Source: JAOUEA01 sp035711865
GTDB taxonomy: Bacteria; Actinomycetota; UBA4738; HRBIN12
DNA: 64,000 nt
Assembly (NCBI GenBank): GCA_035711865.1
Contig: DASTBT010000004.1
Location: 9,897-73,896, forward strand
Reading direction: 5' to 3'
In this document: piece after piece, positions 8,600-17,145 of the stretch
How the letters are laid out: each line of letters begins with the position of its first letter
Position numbering within the stretch: the stretch's first letter is position 1
Notes under the pieces: model-generated
The model's database searches: none
Seen by the model: the letters and a program-made list of their open reading frames with translations, nothing else
What the model was told of the DNA's origin: nothing
Program-made: the position numbers and the translations under genes

Positions 8600-8907
8600 T
8601 TGCCGCAGTTCGAGCAGATCAGGTGGTGATGGTGCTCGGTGAGCTCCTCGGTGAGCTCGAACCGGGCGAACCCCTCCTCGGTGATCACACGACGCACGAC
8701 CCCCGCCTGCTCCAGCACCGCGAGGTTCCGGTAGACGGAGCTCTGCGGGCCGGTGCGCGCCCGGACGATCTCGGCTGTCGACAGCGGCTTCCGAGCTCCC
8801 TCGAGCACGGCGACGAGCTCCTGGCGCTGCGTCGTGAAGCGCTGCCCGACGCCACGGAGCCTGCTGGTCACCGCGGCGTGCAGATCGGTGGTCACGGGCC
8901 GAATCAT
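8464..8907 (-). CDS. zur: Fur-family metalloregulator, probably zinc-responsive Zur
   Basis: This is a 147-residue cytoplasmic repressor. The N-terminal winged helix (about 10-78) includes STAEIVRARTGPQSSVYRNLAVLEQAG. It is followed by the His-rich hinge EHHHHLIC (H92-95), a structural zinc pair C98-x2-C101 and a second pair C143-x2-C146, typical of Fur/Zur proteins. The ATG at 8907 overlaps the stop of znuB (ATGA), so it is the last gene of the znuA-znuC-znuB-zur unit. That setting is the reason for calling it Zur rather than Fur or PerR; Fur remains possible from sequence alone. Its 3' end is duplicated as a dead fragment 670 bp away. Confidence 0.82.
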   Translation of the reverse strand: MIRPVTTDLHAAVTSRLRGVGQRFTTQRQELVAVLEGARKPLSTAEIVRARTGPQSSVYRNLAVLEQAGVVRRVITEEGFARFELTEELTEHHHHLICSNCGKVEDVTIPSHVESTVDRTADRLAKRSGFAQVRHRLDLIGTCRACA

Positions 8908-9758
8908 ACGTCCGCCTCGACCGTGCCACGGATGCGATGGGCCGACCTCGATGCGATCGAAACGACCACGAACACACCGGCGGCGACCAGCACGATCGTG
9001 CCGCTGGGAGCGGAGCCGGCCACGCGCGACACGCCGAGCCCGGCGATCGACGCGCCAATCCCGATCGCGATCGAGATCGCGAGTGCGCCTTTGAACGAAC
9101 GGGCGACCATCTGGGCGGCGGCGACGGGCAGCACCATCATGGCCGCGACGAGCAGGATCCCCACGATCTGCATCGCGGCCACGACCGCGACGGCCGTGAG
9201 CACCGCGAGCAGGAGGTTCAGGGCACGGACCGGCACGCCTGCCACCTGCGACCACTCCTCGTCGGTGACGACGGAGAACAGGGCTCGCCGCAACGCGACC
9301 ACCGTGAGCACGATGCCCAGGCCGAGGCCCACGATCGATCGGACCTCGCTGGGATGCACGGTGAGTGGCGCGCCGAACAGATAGGCGAACACGTCGGCCG
9401 ACAGCCCGCCTCCGAGCGAGATCAACACGACCCCGAGCGCGATGCCCGAGTAGAAGACGATGGCGAGCGCGACGTCGCCCGACGTGCGGCGGCGTGCGCG
9501 GAACCACTCGATACCGAGCGAGCCCGCGACCGCGAACGCGAGCGCCGTCCACAGCGGCGCCCATCCGACGAGCAGCCCGGCCCCGACCCCGGCGAACGCC
9601 ACGTGCCCGATGCCGTCGCCGATCAGCGAGAGACGCTTCTGCACGAGGAAGACCCCGATCGCCGGCGCGAAGGCACCGACCGCGACGCAGGCGAGGAGCG
9701 CCCGCTGCATGAAGCCCAGCTCGAACGGGAACGGAAGCATGAGATCGGCGACGATCAC
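8904..9758 (-). CDS. znuB: Zinc ABC transporter permease (ABC-3 family)
   Basis: The product is a 284-residue membrane permease with about eight or nine hydrophobic helices and the ABC-3 family patterns LVQKRLSLIGDGIGHVAFAG and MQIVGILLVAAMMVLPVA. It forms the membrane channel for zinc (or manganese) import with the ATPase upstream and the binding protein ZnuA. The GTG at 9758 overlaps the ATPase stop by 4 nt (GTGA); an in-frame ATG at 9740 is the alternative start. The extended open frame to 10184 is antisense to nothing real and runs over the ATPase gene in another frame. Confidence 0.9.
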   Translation of the reverse strand: MIVADLMLPFPFELGFMQRALLACVAVGAFAPAIGVFLVQKRLSLIGDGIGHVAFAGVGAGLLVGWAPLWTALAFAVAGSLGIEWFRARRRTSGDVALAIVFYSGIALGVVLISLGGGLSADVFAYLFGAPLTVHPSEVRSIVGLGLGIVLTVVALRRALFSVVTDEEWSQVAGVPVRALNLLLAVLTAVAVVAAMQIVGILLVAAMMVLPVAAAQMVARSFKGALAISIAIGIGASIAGLGVSRVAGSAPSGTIVLVAAGVFVVVSIASRSAHRIRGTVEADV

Positions 9759-10561
9759 GAGAGCTGCTCCAGCCAGATCGGCAGGTCCTCCGGGTGGACG
9801 CCGAGGCTGCCGACGCCTCGCGCGGCGAGGTCGGCCGGCCGCCCGTCGAAGAGCACCCGCTGCTTCAGCACGATCACGCGGTCGACGTCGTCGGCCACCG
9901 CAGAGAGCTCGTGCGACACCAGCAGCACACCGGCGCCGTGCTCCCTGATCAGGTGCACGAGGGAATCCCGGAACAGACGTTGCGACGCCGCATCGACCCC
10001 CGCGATGGGCTCGTCGAGCACGAGGAGCGACGGCTCGCTCGCGAACGCTCGAGCGATGAAGGCGCGCTGCTGCTGGCCCCCGGAGAGCGCGTTCACAGGA
10101 CGACGCGAGAGCTCGGACAGTCCGACGGAGGCGATCGCGTGGCCGACCTCGTCTCGATCCGTGCGCGACAGCGGGCGCCACCACCGCCCGTCGGTGAGTC
10201 GGCCGGCGGCGACGATCTCACGCACCGTCGCCGGGAGCTCGGAGCTCAGGTTCGGACGCTGCGGAACGTAGCCCAGCCGGCCGCGCCGATGAACCGAGCG
10301 AGGAGGTCGTCCGAAGAGGCGGGCGGCGCCCGTGAGCGGCTCGAGCGACCCGAGCAACAGCTTCACCAGGGTGGACTTGCCCGATCCGTTCGGGCCGACG
10401 AGCGCAACGAACTCCCCGGCCCGCACGGAGAGATCGACGTCGTCGATCACGAGGTCGCGGCCGTAGGCGAAGCTCAAGCCCTCGGCGCCGAGCAGGTCCT
10501 CCCGGGGAGAGGCATCCTCAGGTGCGCGGCCGCGTGGCGTCTCAGGCGCAGTCGAGTCCAT
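9755..10561 (-). CDS. znuC: Zinc ABC transporter ATPase
   Basis: This 268-residue ATPase has a Walker A GPNGSGKST (about 56-64), a Q-loop in GYVPQRPNL, the signature LSGGQQQR, a Walker B LLVLDEP and the H-loop in LLVSHELS. The family order and neighbours mark it as the energy subunit of a metal-type importer. It starts 20 nt inside the end of znuA, and its stop overlaps the permease start, so the three transporter genes are tightly coupled. A polar N-terminal tail of about 22 residues precedes the ABC domain; a later start is possible. Confidence 0.92.
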   Translation of the reverse strand: MDSTAPETPRGRAPEDASPREDLLGAEGLSFAYGRDLVIDDVDLSVRAGEFVALVGPNGSGKSTLVKLLLGSLEPLTGAARLFGRPPRSVHRRGRLGYVPQRPNLSSELPATVREIVAAGRLTDGRWWRPLSRTDRDEVGHAIASVGLSELSRRPVNALSGGQQQRAFIARAFASEPSLLVLDEPIAGVDAASQRLFRDSLVHLIREHGAGVLLVSHELSAVADDVDRVIVLKQRVLFDGRPADLAARGVGSLGVHPEDLPIWLEQLS

Positions 10562-11450
10562 CTCGCAGCGTCTCCAGGTTGCGTCGCATCACGGACATGT
10601 AGTCGTCACCGGCCGCGAGCTGGTCCTCGGTCAGCCCCTCGAGGGAGCTCAACACCGCGGTTCCGACACCGGCTTCGGCGGCAAGCGTCTCGGCGGTCTC
10701 GGGGGAGACGAGATCTTCGGTGAAGATCGTCGTCACGCCCGCCGCCCGTACCTCGGCCGCCAACGTCGCGAGGCGCCTGGGGTCAGGCTCGGATGCGGGC
10801 GAGAGCCCTGCGATCGGTTCCTGATCGAGGGCGTAGGCGGCCGCGAGGTACCCGAAGGCAGCGTGGCTGGTGATCATGACCCTCGTGGCGCAGTCGGCGA
10901 GGCCATCCCGGAACTCACGATCGAGGGCCGAGAGACGACGCCGGGATGCCACCGCGGCTTCGTCGAAGCGCGCACCCTCGGCGGCATCGCCCGTTCGTCG
11001 CAGCGCGGCCGCCACCCGGTCGCCGATGTCCGCGTAGATCGCGGGATCGAGCCACACGTGCGGATCTCCGTCGAGGCCATCGCCATCGCCGCCCTCGGTC
11101 GGCGGAAGGAGGTCGACACCTTCGAGCGCGTCGACCACGATGCCGGTCGCGGCGGCGTCGACCGCCTCCTCGACCGCGGGCTGGAACCCGCCCCTCGCGA
11201 TGATCACGACGTCGGCGTCGGCGATCGCCTCCAGATCGGCAGGGGTGAGCTCGAGGTCGTGCGGCTCGACTCCCGGCGGCGTGAGGTTCGCCACCGCCAC
11301 ATCGCCGCCGCCGACCTGCTCGGCCAGGTGAGCCAGGGGATAGAAGCTCGCGACGACCGCGATGGAGTCGCCGGAAGCACCGCTCGACCGCGCATCGCCC
11401 GAACAGCTCACCGTCGCGAGGATGAGAACAAGACTGAGAATCGCTCTCAT
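10542..11450 (-). CDS. znuA: Zinc-binding lipoprotein of ABC transporter (cluster A-I)
   Basis: This 302-residue solute-binding protein has a lipobox-like signal (LATVSCS, lipidated Cys about 16). The metal ligands expected for the ZnuA/PsaA family are present: H64 in VEPHDLE, H131 in DPHVWLD, H196 in TSHAAFGY and an acidic ligand in FTEDLV (about 245). A short acidic Gly/Asp-rich loop at about 118-129 takes the place of the His-rich loop of many ZnuA proteins. The start ATG at 11450 lies 38 nt from the mutY-like gene, and no clear Zur box (AT-rich palindrome) could be seen there. It leads the znuA-znuC-znuB-zur operon. Confidence 0.9.
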   Translation of the reverse strand: MRAILSLVLILATVSCSGDARSSGASGDSIAVVASFYPLAHLAEQVGGGDVAVANLTPPGVEPHDLELTPADLEAIADADVVIIARGGFQPAVEEAVDAAATGIVVDALEGVDLLPPTEGGDGDGLDGDPHVWLDPAIYADIGDRVAAALRRTGDAAEGARFDEAAVASRRRLSALDREFRDGLADCATRVMITSHAAFGYLAAAYALDQEPIAGLSPASEPDPRRLATLAAEVRAAGVTTIFTEDLVSPETAETLAAEAGVGTAVLSSLEGLTEDQLAAGDDYMSVMRRNLETLRDGLDCA

Positions 11451-11488
11451 GGCTGGGGGCGCAGATTACGGCCGTCGTCCCGAATCCG

Positions 11489-12421
11489 TCAACGCCGGGA
11501 ACGACGCTCGCCTGGCAGCCGCACCACGCCTCGCTCGTGGCCCTCCACGGCGGCACGCGACGCGGCGACGACGCCGTCCCCGTGGAGCCCGCGCACCGCG
11601 TCACGCAGCCGACCTGCCGGTTCTCCCGTCTCCCGCGACAATCCCGCAAGGGTGCGAGGCGAGCGCTCCCGCAGCGCCGCCAGGACCCGGCCGCGTGTCT
11701 GCCGGAGCGATCCCTCGAACCGCGGGGCCCGGCGGACTGCCGCCCGGCCGGTGCGGCCGGCCGTGGCGAAGGCACACCAGGGCCGAAGCGGGCACTCGTT
11801 GCATCGAGGGCGCGGGCGACACACCTCGCGCCCGAGATCCATGACGGCCTGGTTCCAGTCGGCGGAGCGCCGGGGGTCGAGCCATGCAGCAGCGGCCTCG
11901 GCGAGCGCCCGAGCCGCAACCTCGTCGGGCTCCTCGGCGTGATCGACACGCGCCCAGACGCGGCGCACGTTGGTCTCGACCACCGCCACGGGGACCCCGT
12001 ACGCCAGGCTCGCGACGGCGGCCGCCGTGTACGGGCCGACACCGGGAAGGGCCTGCAGGGCATCCCGATCGCCAGGAACGACGCCGCCGTGACACGCGAC
12101 GATCTCCTGGGCTGCTCGATGCAGCGCGACCGCCCGGCGCGGATATCCGAGGCGTCCCCACGCCCGAAGCACGTCGGCCCCGGTCGAGGCTGCGAGGTCG
12201 CCCACCGTGGGGAAACGCTCCATGAACGTCTGGAACGCAGGAACCACCCGGCGTGCCTGGGTCTGTTGCAGCATGAACTCGCTCGTCAGCACCGCGTACG
12301 GATCGGGGAACCGGCCCCGGCGAGCGGGGATCCGCCAGGGATAGCTCCGGCGCCTCGGCCGGTACCACGCGAGCAAGGCTTCCCGCGCCGGATCGCGCGG
12401 GCTAGGCTGCTGAGGGTGCAC
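11489..12421 (-). CDS. mutY: MutY-like A/G-specific adenine glycosylase with altered active site
   Basis: This 310-residue HhH-GPD protein has SEFMLQQTQ with the conserved Glu (E48), the helix-hairpin-helix LPGVGPYTAAAVASLA (about 125-140) and four iron-sulfur cysteines C201, C207, C210, C216. Two features are odd. The position of the catalytic Asp (LDGNVKRV in E. coli) is Glu (VVETNVRRV, E149). The first cysteine spacing is C-x5-C, whereas the usual spacing is C-x6-C. The C-terminal tail has a small winged-helix-like region and not the MutT-like domain. GTG at 12421 was chosen; the ATG at 12445 would collide with the start of the divergent CBS gene. It removes adenine opposite oxidised guanine if active. 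Confidence 0.82.
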   Translation of the reverse strand: MHPQQPSPRDPAREALLAWYRPRRRSYPWRIPARRGRFPDPYAVLTSEFMLQQTQARRVVPAFQTFMERFPTVGDLAASTGADVLRAWGRLGYPRRAVALHRAAQEIVACHGGVVPGDRDALQALPGVGPYTAAAVASLAYGVPVAVVETNVRRVWARVDHAEEPDEVAARALAEAAAAWLDPRRSADWNQAVMDLGREVCRPRPRCNECPLRPWCAFATAGRTGRAAVRRAPRFEGSLRQTRGRVLAALRERSPRTLAGLSRETGEPAGRLRDAVRGLHGDGVVAASRAAVEGHERGVVRLPGERRSRR

Positions 12422-12443
12422 GATCGGGGGATCGGAGGGCCGC

Positions 12444-12809
12444 ATGACCGTGATCCGTGACGTGATGAGCATCGACCTGACGACGGTCTCCCCCGGCACC
12501 ACCGTCGCCGATGCGGCGACGACGATGAGCACCCACCAGGTGGGAGCCGCGCTCGTGCTCGACGGGGAGCGTCTGGTCGGCATCTTCACCGAGCGCGACG
12601 TGCTGCGAGCGGTGGGATCGGATTTCGACGCCGAGCATCACGCCGTGAGCGAGTTCATGACCAAGGACCCGAAGACGATCGGCCCCGACGTCGAGGCGCA
12701 GGAGGCTCTCGAATCGATGTTCGCGTTCGGCTTCCGTCATCTGCCGGTCGTCGATGAAGGACGCGTGGTCGGCATCGTGTCGATGCGCGACGTCACCCGT
12801 CGCGGCTGA
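12444..12809 (+). CDS. Tandem CBS-domain protein
   Basis: The product is a 121-residue cytoplasmic protein made of two CBS domains (about 5-58 and 68-120), each with the typical G-x-x-T/S-x-x-D end: GIFTERDVLR and GIVSMRDVTR. Such stand-alone pairs bind adenine nucleotides (AMP, ATP, SAM) and act as sensors. There is no partner domain and no adjacent target that would reveal what it regulates. It is divergent from the MutY-like gene with 22 nt between starts, so the promoters must overlap the neighbouring coding sequence. Confidence 0.88.
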   Translation: MTVIRDVMSIDLTTVSPGTTVADAATTMSTHQVGAALVLDGERLVGIFTERDVLRAVGSDFDAEHHAVSEFMTKDPKTIGPDVEAQEALESMFAFGFRHLPVVDEGRVVGIVSMRDVTRRG

Positions 12810-12830
12810 GCCTGGCTGTCCGTCCGCACC

Positions 12831-13019
12831 TCAGAACCCGGGCTTGGCGTGGTCCGCCATCTCGTCGGCGACCGACTTGAGCGCTTCGTGCACCGAACGG
12901 AAGACGTCGGCCACGAACGTCGCCTTCTGGCCCTCGCTGCCGTCCATCGTTCCTCGCACCGCCGACGCGGTGATCTCACAGGCCTTCTCGAAGACGGCCC
13001 AATCGCTCTCGCGGGACAT
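12831..13019 (-). CDS. Small conserved-looking hypothetical protein (62 aa)
   Basis: This is a 62-residue, mostly helical soluble protein (SDWAVFEKACEITASAV, then VFRSVHEALKSVADEMADHA). The ATG at 13019 is preceded by a strong GGAGGAGAG Shine-Dalgarno at the right distance, which is the main reason for accepting so short a gene. The far longer open frame that continues to 14261 on this strand is antisense to the MBOAT gene and is rejected. It is convergent with the CBS gene (21 nt apart) and divergent from the MBOAT gene. I do not recognise the family. Confidence 0.6.
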   Translation of the reverse strand: MSRESDWAVFEKACEITASAVRGTMDGSEGQKATFVADVFRSVHEALKSVADEMADHAKPGF

Positions 13020-13163
13020 CCGCTCTCCTCCGTGGTGGTCGACGGCCGGAACCCCCATGCGGCGCCGGCGAGCCCTCAGGCTACCTGAGCGCACCGGTCC
13101 GGATGCCGCCGAGGCATGAGCTTCGCGAGGGCTGCACCCTCGGTGCGCTAGGGTCATGCCCCG

Positions 13164-14579
13164 ATGCTCTTCCCCACGGTCGACTTCGCCGTGTTCTTCG
13201 CCCTGGTGTTCCTGGGCCATTGGCTGCTGAACCCGAAACCCTTGCCCTGGAAGCTGTTCATGATCGGGGCGAGCTACGTCTTCTATGCCTGGTGGGACGT
13301 GCACTTCATCTGGCTGCTCGCCGGTGTCTCGGCCATCGCTCAGGTCGGGGCGATCGGCGTCGCCCGGCAGACCAACGAGATGCGCAGGCGCATCGCCATG
13401 GTCGCCGGCGTCACGCTCACCCTGCTCCCGCTGCTCTACTTCAAGTACTACTCCTTCTTCTCGCTCAACCTCACGAACGCGGCGGCCGACCTCGGATTCC
13501 AGAACCTGGGACTGCCGCTCGTCCAGCTGATCCTGCCGGTGGGGATCTCGTTCTTCACGTTCATGGCGATCAGCTACATCGTCGACGTGTACCGGGGACA
13601 CACGCACGTCGCGAGCTGGATCGACGTGTTCCTCTACCTGTCGTTCTTCCCGCACCTGGTGGCCGGTCCCATCGTGCGACCCGACGAGCTGATCCCCCAG
13701 ATCGACGTGCGGCGCGACCCCCGGCACATCGATGTCGCGGGGGCATCGTGGCTGATCCTGGGCGGACTCTTCAAGAAGGTCGTCGTCTCGAGCTTCCTGG
13801 CTGCGAACGTCGTCGACCCCGTCTTCGGGGACCCCGAGTCGTACTCGGCGATCGACGCCGCGTTCGGGATCATCGCGTACGCGATCGTGATCTACGCCGA
13901 CTTCAGCGGGTATACCGATATCGCGATCGGCGTCGCCAAGATGCTCGGGTTCCAGTTCCCGCAGAACTTCGACCGACCGTACTCCGCGCGGTCGCTGCAG
14001 GACTTCTGGCGCCGCTGGCACATCACGCTGTCGCGGTGGCTGCGCGACTACCTGTACATCCCGTTGGGGGGCTCGAAGAAGGGTGAGATTCGCACCTACG
14101 TCAACATCGTCGTCACGATGGTGCTCGGCGGCTTGTGGCACGGCGCCGCGTGGACGTTCGTGTTCTGGGGCTTCTACCACGGCGTCGGTCAGGCCATCGG
14201 AGCATGGAAGCGGACCCATGTTCCCGAGCGCCCCGAGACGGCGATGCTCGTGTGGGGCCAACGGATCGCCACGTTCTCACTGGTCTGTCTCGGGTGGGTG
14301 TTCTTCCGGGCCGACTCCATGGCCACCGCTTTCGAGCTGCTATGGCGGCTCGTCGTCGGCTGGGGTGAGCCCACAGAGCTCGTGACCCCCCTGGTGGTCG
14401 GGACGATAGCGGGCATGCTCGCCCTGCAGTACGCGCCTCGCGAACCCGGCCTGCGCCTGCAGGAGTGGATCTCGAGGTGGCATCCGGTACCCATGGGGCT
14501 CGCCGGCGCGCTCGTTCTGTTCGTGATCGCGACGCTCGGCCCCCAGGGTGTGGCACCCTTCATCTACTTCCAGTTCTGA
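13164..14579 (+). CDS. MBOAT-family O-acyltransferase (AlgI/DltB type)
   Basis: The product is a 471-residue polytopic membrane protein. The MBOAT core holds FDRPYSARSLQDFWRRWHIT and LRDYLYIPLGGSKKG, and the invariant catalytic His is in GGLWHGAAW (H326). Family members move acyl groups across the membrane onto polysaccharides or teichoic acids, working with a periplasmic SGNH partner. Such a partner follows directly (DUF459, 1 nt gap), so this pair probably O-acylates a cell-surface polymer, whose identity the sequence does not reveal. The leader region 13020-13163 carries the divergent promoters. Confidence 0.9.
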   Translation: MLFPTVDFAVFFALVFLGHWLLNPKPLPWKLFMIGASYVFYAWWDVHFIWLLAGVSAIAQVGAIGVARQTNEMRRRIAMVAGVTLTLLPLLYFKYYSFFSLNLTNAAADLGFQNLGLPLVQLILPVGISFFTFMAISYIVDVYRGHTHVASWIDVFLYLSFFPHLVAGPIVRPDELIPQIDVRRDPRHIDVAGASWLILGGLFKKVVVSSFLAANVVDPVFGDPESYSAIDAAFGIIAYAIVIYADFSGYTDIAIGVAKMLGFQFPQNFDRPYSARSLQDFWRRWHITLSRWLRDYLYIPLGGSKKGEIRTYVNIVVTMVLGGLWHGAAWTFVFWGFYHGVGQAIGAWKRTHVPERPETAMLVWGQRIATFSLVCLGWVFFRADSMATAFELLWRLVVGWGEPTELVTPLVVGTIAGMLALQYAPREPGLRLQEWISRWHPVPMGLAGALVLFVIATLGPQGVAPFIYFQF

Positions 14580-14580
14580 G

Positions 14581-15681
14581 ATGCGGAAGCAACCAGCGAC
14601 GATGGCCGATCAGCGACTCACCGCCGAACATCAGTCACGCGAGGCCGATGCTCATGCATCGGCGGCGTCGGGCCGCGAGACGATGCCCGCCGGCCGGGTG
14701 CTGGTCGTGATCCTCGTGGCGCTGCTCGTCTGGGGCTTCCTGTATGCGCCCAGCCTCCGACGTGCCTCCGACGCCCAGCCGGAGGGAGCCCGGCGCACCG
14801 CGTCGCTGTGGGTGCTGCGGCCGATCGTGGCGATCAGCGACCTCCTGCAGATCACCGTGGTGACCGATGGGGCGATCGAAGCGCTCGGTCGAGACCCCGG
14901 TGCGGCGCCGGGTGGCACGATCAGCGTTCCGGGGCCGGAAGATCTCCCCACGATCGGGCCGTCCGTCTCGGCTTCGCCCGCGCCCGACGAGCCGGTGACG
15001 ACCGACACCGAGATCCGTCGGCCGACACCCGCCGACAAGCTGCGCGTCGTGGTGGTAGGAGACTCGCTCGCGGCCGGGCTCGGCGTGTACCTCGAGCGCG
15101 AGTTCCGGCCTGCCCTCGTGCGCGTGTCGAGGCAGGGTCGCATCTCGACCGGCCTCTCACGGCTCGACTACTTCGACTGGATGGGCGCGATGCGCGAGAT
15201 CGAGACCGGCTTCCGGCCGGATCTCGTCGTGGTCATGGTCGGAGACAACGACAACCAGGACCTGCAGACCCCCGGCGGCGACGTGGTGGCCGAGATCGGG
15301 TCGTTCGAATGGCCGAAGGCCTACCAGGAGCGGGTCGACGAGTTCACCAGGATCGCCGTCGACGGCGGCGCCCACGTCGCATGGGTCGGCCTTCCGATCG
15401 TCGACCGGAAAGAACGCTGGCCGGTGATGCAGCGGCAGAACTCCATCTTCGAGCGTGTCGTCGACACGGTGCCGAACGCGACCTACGTGGACACGTGGGA
15501 TCGGTTCGCCAACCGTGACGGCGAGTACACGCCGTTCTACTGGCAAGACGGGCAAGCCGAGCTGGTCCGGGCCAGCGACGGCTTCCACTTCACGCCGGCG
15601 GGCTACGAGCTCATCGCCCAGGGCGTCGTCGACACGCTCGTCGACGAGTACCGGCTGGCGCCGAAGACGCTGACCGGCTGA
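14581..15681 (+). CDS. DUF459 SGNH-hydrolase-like membrane-anchored protein
   Basis: The product has 366 residues: an N-terminal membrane anchor (about 42-60), a Pro/Thr-rich linker to about 150 and an SGNH domain. Block I GDSLAAGLG has G160-D161-S162, VVMVGDNDNQDL provides the Asn block, and the catalytic Asp/His pair is D333-x2-H336 in DGFHFTPAGYE. DUF459 proteins commonly accompany MBOAT acyltransferases and take the acyl group outside the membrane for transfer onto a polymer. The gene begins 1 nt after the MBOAT stop; ATG 14581 was chosen, with ATG 14602 as the alternative. Confidence 0.85.
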   Translation: MRKQPATMADQRLTAEHQSREADAHASAASGRETMPAGRVLVVILVALLVWGFLYAPSLRRASDAQPEGARRTASLWVLRPIVAISDLLQITVVTDGAIEALGRDPGAAPGGTISVPGPEDLPTIGPSVSASPAPDEPVTTDTEIRRPTPADKLRVVVVGDSLAAGLGVYLEREFRPALVRVSRQGRISTGLSRLDYFDWMGAMREIETGFRPDLVVVMVGDNDNQDLQTPGGDVVAEIGSFEWPKAYQERVDEFTRIAVDGGAHVAWVGLPIVDRKERWPVMQRQNSIFERVVDTVPNATYVDTWDRFANRDGEYTPFYWQDGQAELVRASDGFHFTPAGYELIAQGVVDTLVDEYRLAPKTLTG

Positions 15682-15723
15682 CCGGCGACCGAACGTGCCG
15701 GCCCGCTCGTGCGCGCCCCGCGC

Positions 15724-17109
15724 TCAGACCTCGATCGGCACCTCTGGCAGGTTCGCCAGCGCAAGCTCCTCGTCCTCGGCGTCGAACTCGAAGTCCGGAA
15801 GCCGGTTGTTGAGGTAGTCGTCGTAGGCCTGCATGTCGAAGTGCCCGTGCCCCGAGAGGTTGAACAGGATCACGCGTTCCTCACCCGCCTCCCGCGCCGC
15901 GATCGCCTCGTCGACGGCGCCCTTGACGGCGTGGTTCGCCTCGGGCGCGGGCACGATGCCCTGCGCCTTCGCGAACCGCACGCCCGCCTCGAACGTCTCG
16001 TTCTGGGTGTAGGCGGCGGCCTCCATGAAGCCGTGCTTGACGAGCAGCGAGAGCGACGGCGCGTCGCCGTGATACCGAAGACCGCCGGCGTGCACGGGCG
16101 CGGGCACGAAGTCGTGGCCGAGCGTGTACATCGGCACGATCGGCGCGATCTGCGCCGTGTCGCCGAAGTCGTAGGCGAACCTGCCCTTGGTGAGGGTCGG
16201 GCACGCGGTCGGCTCGGTCGCCAGGAACCGCATGCCGGGGGTTTCGCCCCGGAGCTTGCCGGCCATGAAGGGATAGGCGATGCCACCGTAGTTCGAGCCT
16301 CCGCCGACACAGCCGATCACGACGTCGGGCACCTCGCCCGCCATCTCCATCTGCTGCTGCGCCTCGAGGCCGACCACGCTCTGATGCAGCAGCACATGCC
16401 CGAGCACGCTGCCCAAGGCGTAGTTGGTGTCGTCGTGCGTCGCGGCGTCCTCGACCGCCTCGCTGATCGCGATGCCGAGGGACCCGGTGGAGTCGGGGTG
16501 GGCCTCGAGGATCGCCCGGCCGCTGTTGGTCTTGTCGCTGGGCGAGGGCACCACGCTCGCGCCGAAGGTCTCCATGAACACACGCCGATAGGGCTTCTGG
16601 TCGAACGAGGCCTTCACCATGTACACGTCGCACTCGAGACCGAACATCTGGCAAGCGAGAGCCATCGACGATCCCCACTGGCCCGCGCCGGTCTCGGTCG
16701 CGATGCGGCGGATGCCCGCTTCGCTGTTGAAGTAGGCCTGCGGCACCGCGGTATTCGGCTTGTGGCTGCCTGCCGGTGAGACGCCCTCGTACTTGAAGTA
16801 GATGCGGGCCGGCGTGTCGAGCGCCCGCTCGAGCCGCGTCGCCCGGAAGAGAGGAGTGGGTCTCCAGAGGCGATACGCGTCGATCACCGCGCCCGGGATG
16901 TCGATCCACTCGTCGGTGGAGACCTCCTGGCCGATCAACGACATGGGGAAGAGCGGGGCGAGGTCGGCGGGTCCGATCGGCTCCTTCGTCTGCGGGTTGA
17001 GCGGTGGAAGCGGCTCGATGCCGGCCTTCACGATGTCGGGCATCAGGTTGAACCACGCCGTCGGGACCTGGTCGGGCTGCAGGTCGAACCGGGTGCGAAC
17101 GTCGGACAT
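15724..17109 (-). CDS. trpB: Tryptophan synthase beta-like enzyme, TrpB2 class
   Basis: This 461-residue PLP enzyme has its cofactor Lys in SPAGSHKPN (K117) and a phosphate-binding Gly loop CVGGGSNYGG. It is longer than TrpB1 (about 400) and has the inserted segments and the WRPTPLFRATRLE start typical of the TrpB2 subgroup. TrpB2 makes tryptophan from indole and serine (or, in some lineages, uses other nucleophiles), often without a TrpA partner. No trpA or other trp gene is nearby, which fits stand-alone indole salvage. The ATG has an upstream GGAGGGAT-type Shine-Dalgarno. Confidence 0.92.
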   Translation of the reverse strand: MSDVRTRFDLQPDQVPTAWFNLMPDIVKAGIEPLPPLNPQTKEPIGPADLAPLFPMSLIGQEVSTDEWIDIPGAVIDAYRLWRPTPLFRATRLERALDTPARIYFKYEGVSPAGSHKPNTAVPQAYFNSEAGIRRIATETGAGQWGSSMALACQMFGLECDVYMVKASFDQKPYRRVFMETFGASVVPSPSDKTNSGRAILEAHPDSTGSLGIAISEAVEDAATHDDTNYALGSVLGHVLLHQSVVGLEAQQQMEMAGEVPDVVIGCVGGGSNYGGIAYPFMAGKLRGETPGMRFLATEPTACPTLTKGRFAYDFGDTAQIAPIVPMYTLGHDFVPAPVHAGGLRYHGDAPSLSLLVKHGFMEAAAYTQNETFEAGVRFAKAQGIVPAPEANHAVKGAVDEAIAAREAGEERVILFNLSGHGHFDMQAYDDYLNNRLPDFEFDAEDEELALANLPEVPIEV

Positions 17110-17145
17110 CGCAGATCCCTCCTCGCGGCTCGGTGAGGCGCGAGC

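Noticed and set aside
11451..11488. Zur box in front of znuA
   Set aside because: The 38-nt gap has no AT-rich palindrome of the Zur type; the promoter may lie inside the mutY-like gene or farther upstream.
12831..14261. Open frame of 476 codons on the minus strand
   Set aside because: Only its last 62 codons, after a strong ribosome site, look real; the rest mirrors the MBOAT gene.
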